64,000 nucleotides of DNA from Gigantopelta aegis (Eukaryota; Mollusca; Gastropoda; Neomphalida; Peltospiridae). Every line of letters starts with the position of its first letter. Positions within the stretch are counted from its first letter, which is position 1. Under the pieces are notes generated by a model, which searched no databases, had not been told where the DNA came from, and was given only the letters and a program-made list of their open reading frames with translations. The position numbers and the translations under genes were made by a program. The stretch lies in NCBI RefSeq assembly GCF_016097555.1, contig NC_054712.1, forward strand, positions 47,337,370 to 47,401,369, in the 5' to 3' direction. Positions 41,632-54,471 of the stretch are shown one piece after another.

Positions 41632-42290
41632 TCCTAGAGCACATTGCTTCAATAATAATTGACTGTTGGATATCAAACATTTGTAATTCTGACATGGCCT
41701 TCAGTAAAGAGTTTTTGTTTAACAACTCTGCTAGACTACATTAATTTGTTAATCAAAGATTATTAGATATCAAACATTTGGGACGAATTTACGAAAAAAG
41801 TTAGGTCTGTTTTGTTTAACATCACTGGAGCACATTGATTAAATAATCAAGTATTGGATGTAAAACATTTGGTAATTCTGACAGTGTCATCAGAGGAAAC
41901 CTGCTACATTTTTCGTAATGCAGCAAGCGAAATTTTATAAGCACTTCCCCACAAACAGGACAGCACATACCACGGCCTTTAATATACCAGTTGTCCGAAT
42001 TTACGAAGCGTTTTTCTTAGCTGCTGGTGTTTAAGAATTGTAAATGTTTGTAGTGACACGCGTGTAAGTCTAAAACAGGCTTTGCAAATTTCAATTTGGC
42101 CCTTGGTAATTGTGACACGGCCATTAGTTTGTTTTGGTTAATGACACCACTAGAGCACTTTTATAAATAAATACATAAACTTGTCCAAGGGCACACCGAT
42201 TTATTAATCATCAGCTGCTGGATGTGAAACAATTGATAATTGTGACATATTAGCAGTAAACGAAACTTGCTACATTTTTGTCATTTGATA
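41632..42290 (-). mobile_element. cluster of SINE fragments (family 1)
   Basis: Reverse fragments at about 41632-41700, 41705-41785, 41804-41992 and 42125-42290, recognised by gtttaac..cac.actagagcac, atcatcggc/atcagctgctgga and gaggaaacctgctacatttt. Confidence 0.65.
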
Positions 42291-42299
42291 ATTCTTCGT

Positions 42300-43726
42300 T
42301 GACATTTTTCGTTAACTCATTATTATTAATAAAGCATTTCACAAGTGAAAATTCCATATATTACTGTACTCTGTGTTACTATTTTTGTCCAAATTTGAAG
42401 TACACTCATTAGTTTCTAAAAATACTTAATAAACTAATCGCAAACGTTTCCTTTAGAACTTGGTCGAAAATTTCTCAAAAATATAATCAGCAATGAAAGA
42501 CGAATGGAGTAAAAAATGTTGAAAATGCTTTACTAATCAAATAGTTTTTGTTATTTATCACATTAAAGATACCGCCATATTCGTGGAGATATTATTAAAG
42601 TTTGTTAAATTTTTATTCCAATGATTTACAAATGACCAGTTAAGATAGTTTGACAACCATGTAAAACGATTCCAGAGCAATTCCTCCAATCCCAGTAATA
42701 TCTAATATACTTCATCCCATTTCTACAATCAATTGTAGATTAATAATTTGTATGTTGCTATTATTTATATGGGAGGAAAAGGCTAGGGGAAAACTGACCA
42801 GGGGGAAAAGAATTAGGGGAAAAGACTTTGGGCAAGTATCCAGAAATACTGTTACAGCAAAAATACTATTACATAATCACTACATACAAGAATCAGTTCA
42901 TACAATGAGTAATGAAACAAAAAACCACTAATTTTGGATTGGACATTTTACTTGTAACTTCTATTATTCAAAGACATATACCACTTTCCCAATTCTCAAG
43001 TCAACTGAAACTGGTAATATTAGTTAATGTTTTTTATTTACTGGCTTTTCTGTCGTGTTTTGTCTTACAAATCCTGTTTTAAACAATATTTATTTCTACA
43101 AATCACATACAGCCATTTGGGACTGACCAACAGGTAAATACCAATATTAAGGTCCCAACATTTAACAATCTCCATATTGTCCCAATATTTACAAGCTGGT
43201 AACAGGCAGATTTCATCTGTTGATTTTTCCTCACACACAGTGTTCACAACACACGCTACTGTTTATAATAAACACTTCCATACTTTCCTCCTTCAGTTTT
43301 ACAGCATAATCATTTACTGATCTACTGTCTAGTGTACCTCCAAGAATACCAATTTTGATCCAGTCAAAACACACAGTGTACTAATCAATTGTATCAAAGA
43401 TATTGTGACTAATAGATATACATGTACACACAATTCCATTCACTAATTTCTGTATCAGGTGTAAACAATGTTTTGTAACAACCAGACAGTCTGAGATCTG
43501 TTGCTTGTAGAGTTCAACAGTAAAATCAGCGATAAGAAAGTGATGTCATCCGTTGGTGTCACCAAGTTCACCAGATAAAGTAAGATTTTCAAGACACCAC
43601 AATAATCTGTAAACTTATTATAATGTTGTTTCTTAGTGTCATCAAGTAACATCTATAATGTTGCTATGAAACTGAAGTCATTTCCAGTAACTAGGTAGAT
43701 GAAAATAATATGAAATTTTGACATGC
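42300..43726. other. intergenic/3'UTR region of CFDP1
   Basis: AT-rich, no gene seen. On the - strand, AATAAA (TTTATT on +) at about 43036 and 43089 could end the CFDP1 transcript, giving a 3'UTR of roughly 1 kb; this is a guess. Confidence 0.35.
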
Positions 43727-44030
43727 AGACAAAACTGTACGTTGTTAAGGAAGTGATGTCATCTCTTGGAATCAAAATCAAGTTGATCATAAAACTGTGT
43801 ACGTTGTTGAAGAAGTGATTTCATTTCTTGTAATCAAGTTGATCACAAAACTGTGTACGTTTAAGAACTGATTTCATTTCTTGTAATCAAGTTGATCACA
43901 AAACTGTGTACATTGTTAAAGAACTTATTTCATTTCTTGTAATCAAGTTGATCACAAAATGGTGTATGTTGTTAAAGAACTGATTTCATTTCTTGTGACC
44001 AAGTTGATCACAAAATGCATTTGGTTTTTT
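43727..44030 (-). repeat. minisatellite of about 55 bp next to the CFDP1 stop
   Basis: Five to six units of the type aaaactgtgtacgttgttaa, agaactgatttcatttcttg, taatcaagttgatcac. It ends about 12 bases before the stop codon, so it lies in the 3'UTR if the transcript reaches past 43730. Confidence 0.8.
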
Positions 44031-44041
44031 CAGAAGTCATG

Positions 44042-47000
44042 TCATCTTTTGCTGGTTCCAAGTCTGAGACTCTTTTCTATCTCGTACTGTCGAAGATCTG
44101 TGCGGTTCAGGAATGCCTGTCGTTCTAAAAACCTACAAGATAAAAAATTAATAACATCAGAACCTATACAGTTTAATTTCTGACTACAGACAGAGTAAAT
44201 CAAACAAATTATGATCCATGTAATCACAAGACAAATTGGTGGAAAGGTGCTTGGCTTTCAAGAGCTAGTATGGAGAATAAAACTCTATGTGGGCAGACGG
44301 AAAACTCTATGTGGGCAGACATCCATTAGCTACTACAGCCATGGCATATCAGTTGATATAGAGAATAGGTATTCTGAGAATACTGCTACAGCAATACATG
44401 ACCATTACCAGACCCACAAAACTGTCATATCTCCTAAATTCAAGGACCATAACTCTGTCAAAAAAAAATCGTTAAATCGCAATGAAAGTCAAACTTGATC
44501 TGTAACAGTACATGATAAAACTGTATACAAATTTCAGCTCAATATTTCAAGGCATTGTGAAAAAAACATCTGGAAAACTCTATGTGGGCAGACGGAAATG
44601 AAACCCATAGTGCCCTCTGGTTGAAACAGCAGGGGACTAATGAACAAGAGACTGCAGTTTTAAAAGTGGTCATCGTGACCTGGAGAGAAAGAAGAACTTA
44701 CGACTGTTTGCCTTTGTTGTGCAGGTTTACTTCATCCTCGATCCCTTCCTCTTTCTTGAACTTGTTCCAGTCTAGCTTTGATTTCTCCTACAAACACAGA
44801 ACACAATACTCTTACACCGACACATCGACTGATACCAAGTTATATTCCTTACTATCTATTACTAGTAGTTATTTAGTTCTTTCTCACCACCTTAGAACAT
44901 TTTAAACTACTGGCAGTATGTAGTCCAGTCGTAAAGGGTTCACATGATGGGCAGTCGGTCTAGGATCAATCTATATGGATGGGCCAGTGCACCACAACTG
45001 GTATATCAAAGGCCGTGGTATGTGCTATCCTGTCTGTGGGATTGTGTGTATTAAAAGATCCCTTGCTACAAATGGAAAAATTTAGCAGGTTTCCTCTCTA
45101 TGACTATAATCCAATAGCCGACGATTAATGAACCAATGTGCTCTAGTGGTGTTGTTAAACATGATGGGCCAGTGCACGACTGGTATATCAAACGCCTAGG
45201 TATGTGCTATCCTATCTGTGGGATGGTGTCAATAAAAGATCCCTTGCTACAAATGGAAAAATGTAGCAGGTTTTCTCTCTAAGATCCAATAGCCGATAAT
45301 TAATGTATTAATCTGCTCTAGTGGTGTTGTTAAACAAAACAAACTTTAACTTTTAAACTGGCTATTCAGTATCTATCCTGGTTATTTAAACACTTGGTCT
45401 AACTAACGAGACAGGAAACCACTGTTGCCATACAGGCTATTCCTACCTAATAGCAACAGCAAGGGATCTTGTGTATGCAGTTCCCATAGACGGGACAGTA
45501 TATACCAGTTTTTATGTACCAGTCATGGACTCTAGTTAAAACAGGAGAACACAGGGTTTGACAAACCTGGTATAAATTTGTGGTCTGAGCTAGTGATAAC
45601 TATCAACTGTCTGGGTTTCTGCCAGAAGGTAAAACGGGTATGGTGCCATACCCACATGTTTTGCAGATTTTATTATTTCAAGCAAACCTTTTCACAAAAT
45701 TAATGACACTTATCATTACTGTATAATATTCTTAACCCTAACACAACCCATTTTCTTTCAGGGGGGAGCCCTCCCCCCCACCTCCTCCAATACCCCCTTG
45801 TTGACTGTGGTTGTATTCAGTTCCATAGCCACATACCCAAAAATGTCTTTCTGGCAGAAACACTAACTGTATTACTATAATACATAGGGCACCAGCCAAA
45901 CCTTCTGTAAAGGCTAGTGACTTTCTCAAACAGTTGTTCCCTGTCGGTAGACCCATTGGACTATTTCTCGCTCAGTGCACCACAACTGGTATGTCAAAGG
46001 CTGTGGTATGTGCTATCCTGTCTGTGGGATGGTGCATATAAAAGATCTCTTGCTACTAATGGTAAAATGTAACGGGTTTCCTCTATAAGACTATATGTCG
46101 AAATTACCAAATGTTTGACATTCAATAGCCGATGATTAATAAATCAATGTGCTCTAGTGGTGTCGTTAAACAAAACAAAACAAACATGGAGAAAAAACAC
46201 CCCGATAGGTGCACTCCTGACTTGATTAGTTGGTACAAACTGATTGTAAGTGATAACCAGGGCTTCTAGATTATGGTAGCCCCACTCCCATGGCTAGTGG
46301 TATTCAGTGTTGGGCGAGTAAATAATGACTATAACTAGCCAGACGGCTAGTGGAATTTTTTTTTTTATCAAATGCTACATTTATATATTTTGTAAATATG
46401 AATATCCTGCCCTCTTTCCACCCCAATCTAAGGATTTTTACGCGCAATCTCTGTCTTTAGGTGACATATTTGATGATTACTATTAGTAAAATTGTATTTA
46501 TTTAAAGTAGGGCTAGTGAATTTTTAATCATGGCTAGTACATTTTTAAAATCACTGATCCCATGGCTAGTGGATTTTTATAAAATTGTAGAAGCCCTGTG
46601 ATAACTAATGATGACATTGCTGCAATTCCTCACACTAGTTGTCACCATGGACACCAACTCACCAGTGTACTGATTTTGTCTTTCTTCCCTATTTTGCTGA
46701 GAATACTGCCCAAACCTCCGCTAGATGCAGGACGTTTTACACCGCTGAAAAGGAAAAAACAACAAAATATACATTTAATATCAAACTTTTGAAATTTCAC
46801 ACTTCTGAAACTTGCATGTACAATCATTTTGTTCTTGCATTGTTTGCGTAAGTTTTAGGTAACATATTTGTGAAATTATGAAATTAATACACTACAGCAG
46901 GCTTTCTGCCAGAAAATAATTTGAGAGTAAGTAATAAACATAAAACAGATCGTAAGCACCCTTATTACTATTACGTGGTTATGGGTTAGACATTTTTTCT

Positions 47001-50000
47001 TCCATACATTTTAAAAAGCAGTTCTCTTTCCATCATTTTTCGAAAAATTATAAAAATGTATCCATTAATTGCCTGTAATTTTACCCTTCCCACCCTCTGG
47101 CAGAAACCTGTATGGCATTATTTTCAATGCTAATATGCTATGTAAACTATATAATGGTTATATAATATGACTTACACTGACAAGACAGATTTTGTTGCTT
47201 CTGAAGTACCTGTGTTGACCGATCCAATCACGGAGTCTGTTGTCTTCTGTTTCTTCAGTTCGGCCTGACCTTCCTTAGAACTAACGTCCACTTCTTTCGT
47301 CACTCTACAAACACAGTAGTTGAGCTTTGTCATTATTTGACGTACTCCACTATGGGCGAATACTGCTGTTTTATTTATATTTTTAAAAAATTAAATTATT
47401 GAAAAGAAAAAAAAAAATTACTTTTTGCTGGAACAAGGCATAGTGAATTAATTCATGTGTTCAATTATGGTTGTGAAAGCCAAATTGGCCAATGAATGTT
47501 TAACAACACAAATTGGCTATTGGGTGTGCTGGCAAACATAAGGTATGTTTAATATGAACTAGGATATTACATAGTTTATAATTGTTAACTTGTCTTACAT
47601 TAACTGTATGATTCCTCAATTCTGCCTTCTGTGGGTAATTAAAGAATGAACAGGCAATCCTAGCAATTGCTTCTCTTTTTTTTTTAAATCCCACTGCCCC
47701 CATTCCTTTCTGTCCTTTGAATTCCATCTCATATCTCCCCAATCTGGCAACTTCTATCTTTCAACTTCTTTTACTGTCCACCTTCACATCCCAGTCCTCG
47801 TCTCTCCAACCACAACAGGTGCTTGTCTCTTGTGGTAATCCTAGTAATTGTTTAAGGCATCTTATTTTCAATACTAGTATTAACCCCACAAAAAGGTTAA
47901 AAAAACATCAATATCACTATATCTACCATTGTTCATTTGGTACTTTATTAGTGACACCAAAAAAAAAAAACCCACCTATGAATCAATTGCATGAGCAAGG
48001 GAAGCTACTTACTTGACTTGTTCTCCAGCAAAATCAAACATTTTTGTAACAGTTATCTTTCCTTTCTGCTCACTATTTTGTGCACCTGAAACTTTCTGCG
48101 ACTGAACTAATGAGTCTGGTACCTAGTAAGGTAAATGAGAAATCATTTTCATAATTATTATTATCTTACAAGTTGCAAATAAAAGATTAAACAAATATAT
48201 ATATATTTTTAATTACAACTGAGTTTACTATTGTTCATAATGGAATGGAAAAGAAACTATTTAATACAGGCCCAGATCAATTCATATATATCTTCTGGGC
48301 TGGCATTTTAAAACCCCAGCAGCGCACATGACCAGGACAGATCAATCCAACGTTTGTTAAGGCGTAAGAGAAACTTTTACATCAGAAATGTGATGGGTTA
48401 CAGGATCAAACCTCATCAGTGGATATGTTCTGGTCTAACCAACAATCTGCAACAGATCATGCTTATTTTTCAAAGTGCATATGAAACATGTCTAAATTGT
48501 TACCTGGAAGTGGCAAAATCTGGTTTCTTCTTAGTCTCACCCAATAGTCAAAGTGCTGTGGTGTCATTAAACAAACATTCCTTTCCTTTCCAAACCATCA
48601 TAGCACAATAAACAATAAAAAGAAAGAAAGAAATGTTTGATTTAACAACGCACTCAATACAATTTATTTACAGTTATATGGCGTCTGACATATGGTTAAC
48701 TTAAGGACCGCACACATATTGAGGGAGGAAACCCGCTGTCGCCACTTCATGAACTACTCTTTTCCATTACTAGTAGTAGCAAGGGATCTTTTATATGCAC
48801 CATCCTATAGACAGGATGGCACATACCACAGCCTTTGATGTACCAGTTGTGGTGCACTGGCTAGAGCGAGAAATAGCCTAATAGGCACACTGACGGGGAT
48901 CGATCCCAAACCGACTGTGCATCAAGAGAGTGCTTTATCACAGGGCTACATCTCACCCACTCTTATTCTCTTGATACCCAATAGTCACTGATTAAACAAA
49001 GTACTGAGGTGTCATTAAACAAACATTCCTTTCCTTTCCAAACCATCACAACACAATAAACAATACATAAACAACATTGTGAGAAAACAGAATAAATGAA
49101 ACTTAATTGACACCAGGACAATTTTATACAACATCAAATGGGTGTGGGGTCAGAGTGGTGTCAGGTTGTTGATCAATGTTTATGGCTGGTGGATCTGTTG
49201 ATTATGTATTTGTTTATACACAGATGACTGCAGCGTATACGGCACTGCTACTTAACCCAATAGTCACTCAAATATATATCTGGTGAACAAATGATCAGGT
49301 GTCAAAATAACCCTTTTTGTAGACACCAAATTGCCATATTTTGTTTAATGTGCTGATGTGTCAAACATACAAACATTTTGTTAGGTGAATGACCGCCAAC
49401 ACCCTGATGTTTAGGAAAGCACTACAAGTTCCAGTAAGACTAGAATGACAGGGATAGCTCTGGGTCAGCAAAAATGGTTTGTCAAATTATCTACTAAACT
49501 TCACAATAATTGCAGAAACCCAGTTATTTTCTATTAAAATATCAATTATTTCATAAATTTATTTTGCCAAATTAAAATAAAATTTGTTTTTGAAATTTGC
49601 AATTGATGAATTTGGTGAGTGCCAGAGCCAACCCTGAATGAACAGGAAGAAGGATCTCACTGTTTTAGTGGGGGACGTCACAGATGTCAAACTATTAGGC
49701 GATGATGATTTCTTGGGTGGGACTTTGACGTCGGACAAAAAACTTGACCACAAGTCATCTGCTCTCTTCTTCTCTTGTTCTTCTTTCTTTGCTTCGTGTT
49801 CCTGGATGATAGCTACAGCCAGTTCTTTGTTTCCTTCATCCACCTGAATGATGTCAACTTGTTCTCCTTCCAACTTTATACCACCAAGTCGCTTTCTATA
49901 ACAAACATTTACAAGACTTTTAATAACAAAAAGATGTCATTATTTTATGTGTAGATAAAAACAACCCAAATGAAAATAAGTTAAAGTAGGAAAACTATCT

Positions 50001-50628
50001 GTGAAATGCACTAATAATTTGTATATGCACTGTACCAAAGATTTATTGTTCAGGGCTGTGTTTTTCATGGTACTGTACAATTTTACAAATTAATAATAAA
50101 CTGTCTTTTGTTGGTAAAAATGCATTTTTTATTTTTCACCTTGGTCTCTGAATTATGCTGCCAGTCTTCCGTCTTCTTTTTCCATCTGTCTTATCTTGTG
50201 CCGCGTCCTGCACTAGAGCCGATAGGTCCTCTTCATCACCCGACCCTTCCTCCTCACTGACTGCCTCGCCATCTACATAAATAAATAAATAAAAACATTT
50301 AACAGAACAAAAGTAAAATAAATGTATTTTAATTTTAGAAAAATATTTGAATACAAAATTTCATAGGCAGTATATTTGTAACTTGGAAACTTTAACTTGG
50401 AGTAATCAAACTAATTCAATGGTTCAATGGTATCTTTCTGACAAGGATTTAAAACAGACCGACCTAGGCCTATTTGTCAAGCCATTTCAAGGGAGACAAC
50501 CGTGCCCTACACTAAAGAAGATTTACCGCAAGTAGTTGGAACAAAGTTCCCCATTTTAGACATTTTTACATACCAGATGGAACATAATCAACATCATCTT
50601 CTGAAGAATAATCTTCTTCGTCTGACAT
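44042..50628 (-). CDS. CFDP1: craniofacial development protein 1 (BCNT/SWC5 family), 8 exons
   Basis: Exons on the - strand: 50574-50628, 50140-50272, 49661-49895, 48013-48122, 47176-47304, 46663-46744, 44702-44787, 44042-44132 (stop 44042-44044). All have GT/AG borders; the total of 921 nt closes in frame to 306 aa, close to the roughly 300 aa of vertebrate CFDP1. N-terminus MSDEEDYSSEDDVDYVPS is acidic. ADDLWSSFLSDV lies at 108-119, FDFAGEQVKVTKEVD near 175-190, and the BCNT-C domain at about 222-303 (KIGKKDKISTLEKSKLDW, EEGIEDEV, RQAFLNRTDLRQYEIEKSLR). The family is nuclear; yeast Swc5 and CFDP1 belong to SWR1/SRCAP-type complexes that exchange H2A.Z into nucleosomes. Several MITEs and SINEs fill its introns. 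Confidence 0.95.
44925..45352 (+). mobile_element. two SINE bodies (family 1) head to tail in intron 7 of CFDP1
   Basis: gatgggccagtgcaccacaa...gtggtgttgttaaacatgat followed at once by gggccagtgcacgactggta...gtgttgttaaacaaaacaaa. About 190 bp repeated in tandem. Confidence 0.75.
45390..45560 (-). mobile_element. SINE fragment
   Basis: caggaaaccactgttgccat, caagggatcttgtgtatgca and gtaccagtcatgga in reverse-SINE order; diverged. Confidence 0.55.
45612..45863. mobile_element. MITE with TTTCTGCCAGA ends, whole copy
   Basis: ggtttctgccagaaggtaaa at one end and tgtctttctggcagaaacac at the other. Its inner parts match both outer portions of the split copy at 8386-10169. In intron 6-7 of CFDP1. 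Confidence 0.8.
45958..46185 (+). mobile_element. SINE (family 1), 5'-truncated
   Basis: gactatttctcgctcagtgc, catataaaagatctcttgct and tgtgctctagtggtgtcgtt, ending aacaaaacaaaacaaac. Confidence 0.85.
46258..46598. mobile_element. hAT-like MITE with CAGGGCTTCTA ends
   Basis: Starts cagggcttctagattatggt and ends ttgtagaagccctg. Flanked by gtgataac on the left (46250-46257) and again on the right (46598-46605, sharing the last G), an 8-bp duplication as expected for hAT. It lies 64 bases inside the intron from the donor of CFDP1 exon 6. Confidence 0.75.
46897..47107. mobile_element. MITE with TTTCTGCCAGA ends, variant
   Basis: ggctttctgccagaaaataa and ccctctggcagaaacctgta form the ends. The interior differs from 45612-45863. 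In intron 5 of CFDP1, about 70 bases from exon 5. Confidence 0.6.
48535..49075 (-). mobile_element. SINE with flanking duplicated tail sequences in intron 3 of CFDP1
   Basis: A full-length reverse SINE (about 48626-48957: aatgtttgatttaacaacgc ... cacagggctacatctcaccc) lies between two copies of about 80 bp (48535-48615, 48995-49070) sharing aacattcctttcctttccaa. The duplicates look like tails of another SINE. Confidence 0.75.
49450..49637. mobile_element. MITE next to CFDP1 exon 3
   Basis: Ends acagggatagctctgggtca and gccagagccaaccctgaatg form an imperfect inverted repeat. The right edge is about 24 bases from the exon 3 donor. A relative is at 60928-61102. Confidence 0.6.
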
Positions 50629-50974
50629 ATTTTCTTCACACAGTACTTTGTTTATTTTTATTGAAAACCGCGCACTAGGAATAAAAGCAAAAACTGAAGA
50701 ACATGCCGGAAGTTGAACTTTACAGTCTCGCGGACATTATGATTATATATTATTACATCTCTTATTTTCTTGTTAAAATATTGTTTTAAAATAGCATAAT
50801 AAATATACACTTAATAAATAAAGTATACCAATGATTTTACAAATCATTCAGTAATTTTTATATTTTACGCATTTCCACACGCATTTCCCGTGACAAACTG
50901 CAAAAGGGGCAAAGCGACTAGGCCTACTATTATTCTTCTTTCTTCAGCTCTGTCTCCTTCTCCCCCTCTCTCTG

Positions 50975-51093
<119 letters not shown>

Positions 51094-51389
51094 CTTTTTA
51101 AAACACAAATATGAATAAAAAAAATTAAAAACCCAACACAAAACAGTGTCTTGATCTTTTATGTCCATCTGATTGAAGAAAACAAGAAGGAAATATTTTT
51201 ATTTAAAACTACATTCCCTGGAATATTTTTATTATTTAAGCATATAGAACAGATAATTCAATTACGTTTGGTGCATATATAACGCCGCACTCCGCATTGG
51301 TTTCACTACGCTGGCTTAACCAGGTCAAAAACAAAGCCAGTATTTTGAAAGTGGGACACTTTTGACGGGCTCGTACCGATATCGGTTTT

Positions 51390-52550
51390 CATTGGCGTAT
51401 CACAAGTATAGAATTCCCCAACAAGAGATCACGTGAGATTTCGCAATTTTTGAACAAATTTAACTGTCTTGATTGAGGGGTCGTCTCATATCTCCAAAAC
51501 ATATTTATATCCATAGAGGTATGGTACAACGCCTTTCCAGGGGTCGGTGAGTGGGGGATTTGCCTTGAAATTTTCACAGTGGCCAGCTGTTGGCATACGC
51601 GTTACATGTAAGGGGGTGTTACTAATTACGTAACGCTCTAGGGGTAGAGGAAGAGGGTATTATGTTCGATTTACGTAACATTTTTCAAGACTATATGTTA
51701 TTTTTATTCATTACTTAGACCTAAAAAGGTGTTTTTTGGAAATGCGCGGTCAGTCTAGGATCGATCCCCATCGGCGGGTATACAAAAAGAACATGGTATG
51801 TGATATCCTGTCTGTGGGATGGTACATATAAACAATGCCTTGCTAAAAAAAAAAATGTAGCGGGTTTCCAAGGCGCGTGTGCAGGGATTTCAGCTGGGTT
51901 AGGGTTATAGACTGTGTTAAGCGAAGTTTATATGGGGCCATGCTCCCTCAAAAAATACACTTCGTTTTTTTTTAAGCTTGGGCAAGTAAGGTTTTCGACC
52001 TCCAATACCCTCCCCCTGCACATGCACCCGATTCCTCTCTAAGATTATATGTCAAAATTACCAAATGTTAGACATCCAACAGCAGATGGAAGGAAGGATT
52101 TTAACACGTAAAATTAAGAAGTGAAAACGTTCATTGTCTAGTATATTTTATTTTAAAAATATATACATGATTAATGTGTTAAAAGTATACAAACTAAACT
52201 TTGAAAGTTCTACTAACACTTTATAAAATATCAATTCTGAAATAGGAAGATACGACTGTCGATAATACGTTGTCAAGATCAAACCTGTTTTAACTACAGC
52301 GCAAGATTTCTCTTTTAATTTTTTGAGACGAACCCTACAATTTGAAATCGGCAAACGCACGTGTTAACTGAAACTGACAGCAGGCTGTCGTTTGTGCTTT
52401 GCCGAGCTATGGCGGCACAGGCGACGAATCAAGCGTATACTTTTGACGATATCCGTTCATAGCGAACACACACGACTTTTTTAAAAGTGCATTTGAGCTT
52501 GTATTTCACATTTGTACATGATGTTATAATATGGTAACCAGATAATGTAA
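51390..52550 (-). repeat. interspersed repeat, copy 2 (inverted partner of 8440-9795)
   Basis: Reverse complement of the left copy, from ttgaacaaatttaactgtct to aatatggtaaccagataatg, including the SINE and its nested MITE (about 51720-52085). Confidence 0.75.
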
Positions 52551-52552
52551 CT

Positions 52553-52850
52553 GTAACGACGCACTCAACACATTTTATTTTATGTACGGTTATATGGTGT
52601 CGGGCATATGGTTAAGAACCACACATATATTGAGAGAGGAAACCCGCTGTCACTACTTCATGGGCTACTCTTTTCGATTAGCAACAAGGGATCTTTTATA
52701 CGCACCATTGCACAGACAGGATAGTACATACCACGGCCTTTGTTACACCAGTCATGGTGCACTGGCTGGAACGAGAAATAGCCCAAAGGGCCCACCGACG
52801 GGGATCGATCCTTGACCGACCGCGCGCTTTACCACTGGGCTACACACATT
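52553..52850 (-). mobile_element. SINE, near full length
   Basis: taacgacgcactcaacacat, aagggatcttttatacgcac, tgcactggctggaacgagaa and a head ending cgctttaccactgggctaca. Confidence 0.85.
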
Positions 52851-52961
52851 CACACACACACACCCGATTGAAATCTGATCTGACTGTGGACGCTCGTCAA
52901 TTGTTAACAGTGTTACGAATCCAGATGACAACGAAATAACCGTCCAATAACTCGATTTGCG

Positions 52962-53150
52962 TGGTATGTGCTACCCTGTTGGAATGGTGCATATAAACGA
53001 TTCCTTGCTACTAATGGGGAAACAAAATACCGGCCTCGGTGGCGTCGTGGTTAAGCCATTAGACATACAGCTGGTAGGTAAAGGGTTCGCAGCCCGGTAC
53101 CGGATCCCACCCAGAGCTAGTTTTAACGACCCAATAGACCTGTAGGTGTA
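52962..53150 (+). mobile_element. SINE pieces (family 1 body, then family 2 head)
   Basis: gtggtatgtgctaccctgtt and tgcatataaacgattccttg, then accggcctcggtggcgtcgt with aagggttcgcagcccggtac. Confidence 0.65.
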
Positions 53151-53224
53151 AGGCCACTATGATATGTATGTGCATGTGTGTGTCGAAAATAAAGGCTTTT
53201 AGAGAAAAAATAGCTCCGGTAATA

Positions 53225-53375
53225 AATAGAATAACAAACTCGGCACCAGTTATTATCAAATTTATGTCCCTCATGAAATAATTTTAATTTGTCACTCGCT
53301 AAAACTCGTGACAACTGAAAATTATTTCACTCGGGACATAAATTTGATAATAACTGGTGACTCGTTTATTATCCT
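53225..53375. mobile_element. foldback MITE
   Basis: actcggcaccagttattatc...ggacataaatttgataataa...ctcgt: arms of about 60 bp are reverse complements around a short loop. Confidence 0.75.
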
Positions 53376-53507
53376 CTATATAAGCACGAAAGTAAGTTGA
53401 AATGAATTAATAAATGGAAAAAATCATCCCCACTCCAGCTTGCAGTCGAAGATGGCCAGAACACCTGCCTTTGCTAAGAAGCTTGATGTCACCGCCAACA
53501 TTGTTGA

Positions 53508-53509
53508 CC

Positions 53510-53555
<46 letters not shown>
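53508..53555. repeat. C-run followed by (CA)n
   Basis: About 18 C then about 28 bases of CA. Open frames across it are artefacts. Confidence 0.9.
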
Positions 53556-53556
<1 letters not shown>

Positions 53557-53810
53557 CGGAGGGCGATGATCCTGTTGTTTGGCGAGCTGGCGGAATTTAA
53601 AGTTTCGCACAACAATGTCGATGTCAGCGCTACGTTATCGTATCTAGTTAACCCTATGACCTGACCTGACCTCAATGGAAAAATGTGGCGGGTTTCCATG
53701 ATCCATCTAAGACTATACTTGAAAATTATCAACTGTTTAACATCTATAAATAAATGATTAAATGTGCTCTAATGGTGTCCTTAAAGTTGAACAAAATAAA
53801 CTTTAACTTT

Positions 53811-53842
<32 letters not shown>

Positions 53843-53879
53843 AGAGTGTGTGTGTGTAGTACTGTTCCTCTTGCCGTTA

Positions 53880-54061
53880 AACTAAAGGAACTTTATTTTG
53901 TATGCGGACCTGTTATGTTTCAAAATGGCATCCAAGACGAAAAGTTTCCAAATCAGGCTACGTTTGTGTCATTGTTTTGTAAGTGGCTTTTAACTTTCTA
54001 TTGCATCGTGTGTGACTACCCTTTGTTTACCTTAGAGATGGCAGCATCAGTAAGTAAGTGA
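53880..54061 (+). other. possible 5' exon of an unknown + strand gene
   Basis: Two start codons in good context are each followed by a strong donor: caaaATGGCATCCAAGACG ... gttttGTAAGTG (53982) and agagATGGCAGCATCAGTAAGTAAG (54040-54060). The stretch is less AT-rich than its surroundings. No downstream exon or family recognised; may be chance. Confidence 0.15.
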
Positions 54062-54471
54062 TTTTGGAAATGACAATTTTTTAAAAAGCTGATAATAGTG
54101 ATATAGCGGGACACGGCTAAAACTGGAGTTGACCTGCTCGTGGTGAACTGGGGTCTCATGCATGAACCGAGACAACCGAAAGTCTCTAACAAATCATTGT
54201 CCCGGACTTAGACTATATACGTCAAGACTTTGGCCGTCGTCAGTTTTCTATGCATGGACCCGACGTGCGACTACGACAACGAAGTTCGAGACTTCAGCAC
54301 GATTGTGACATTGTCACAGCGTTCGCTGTATAATTTATAAAGTAGGAAATCCCAAGAATTTTCTTGCACTGAAACACTCCAAATATATAAACTATAAACG
54401 TTTTTGACATCACACTGATTTTGTATTTATAATGGAACTATACTCTACAATATTTATTGTGGTAAACCGGC

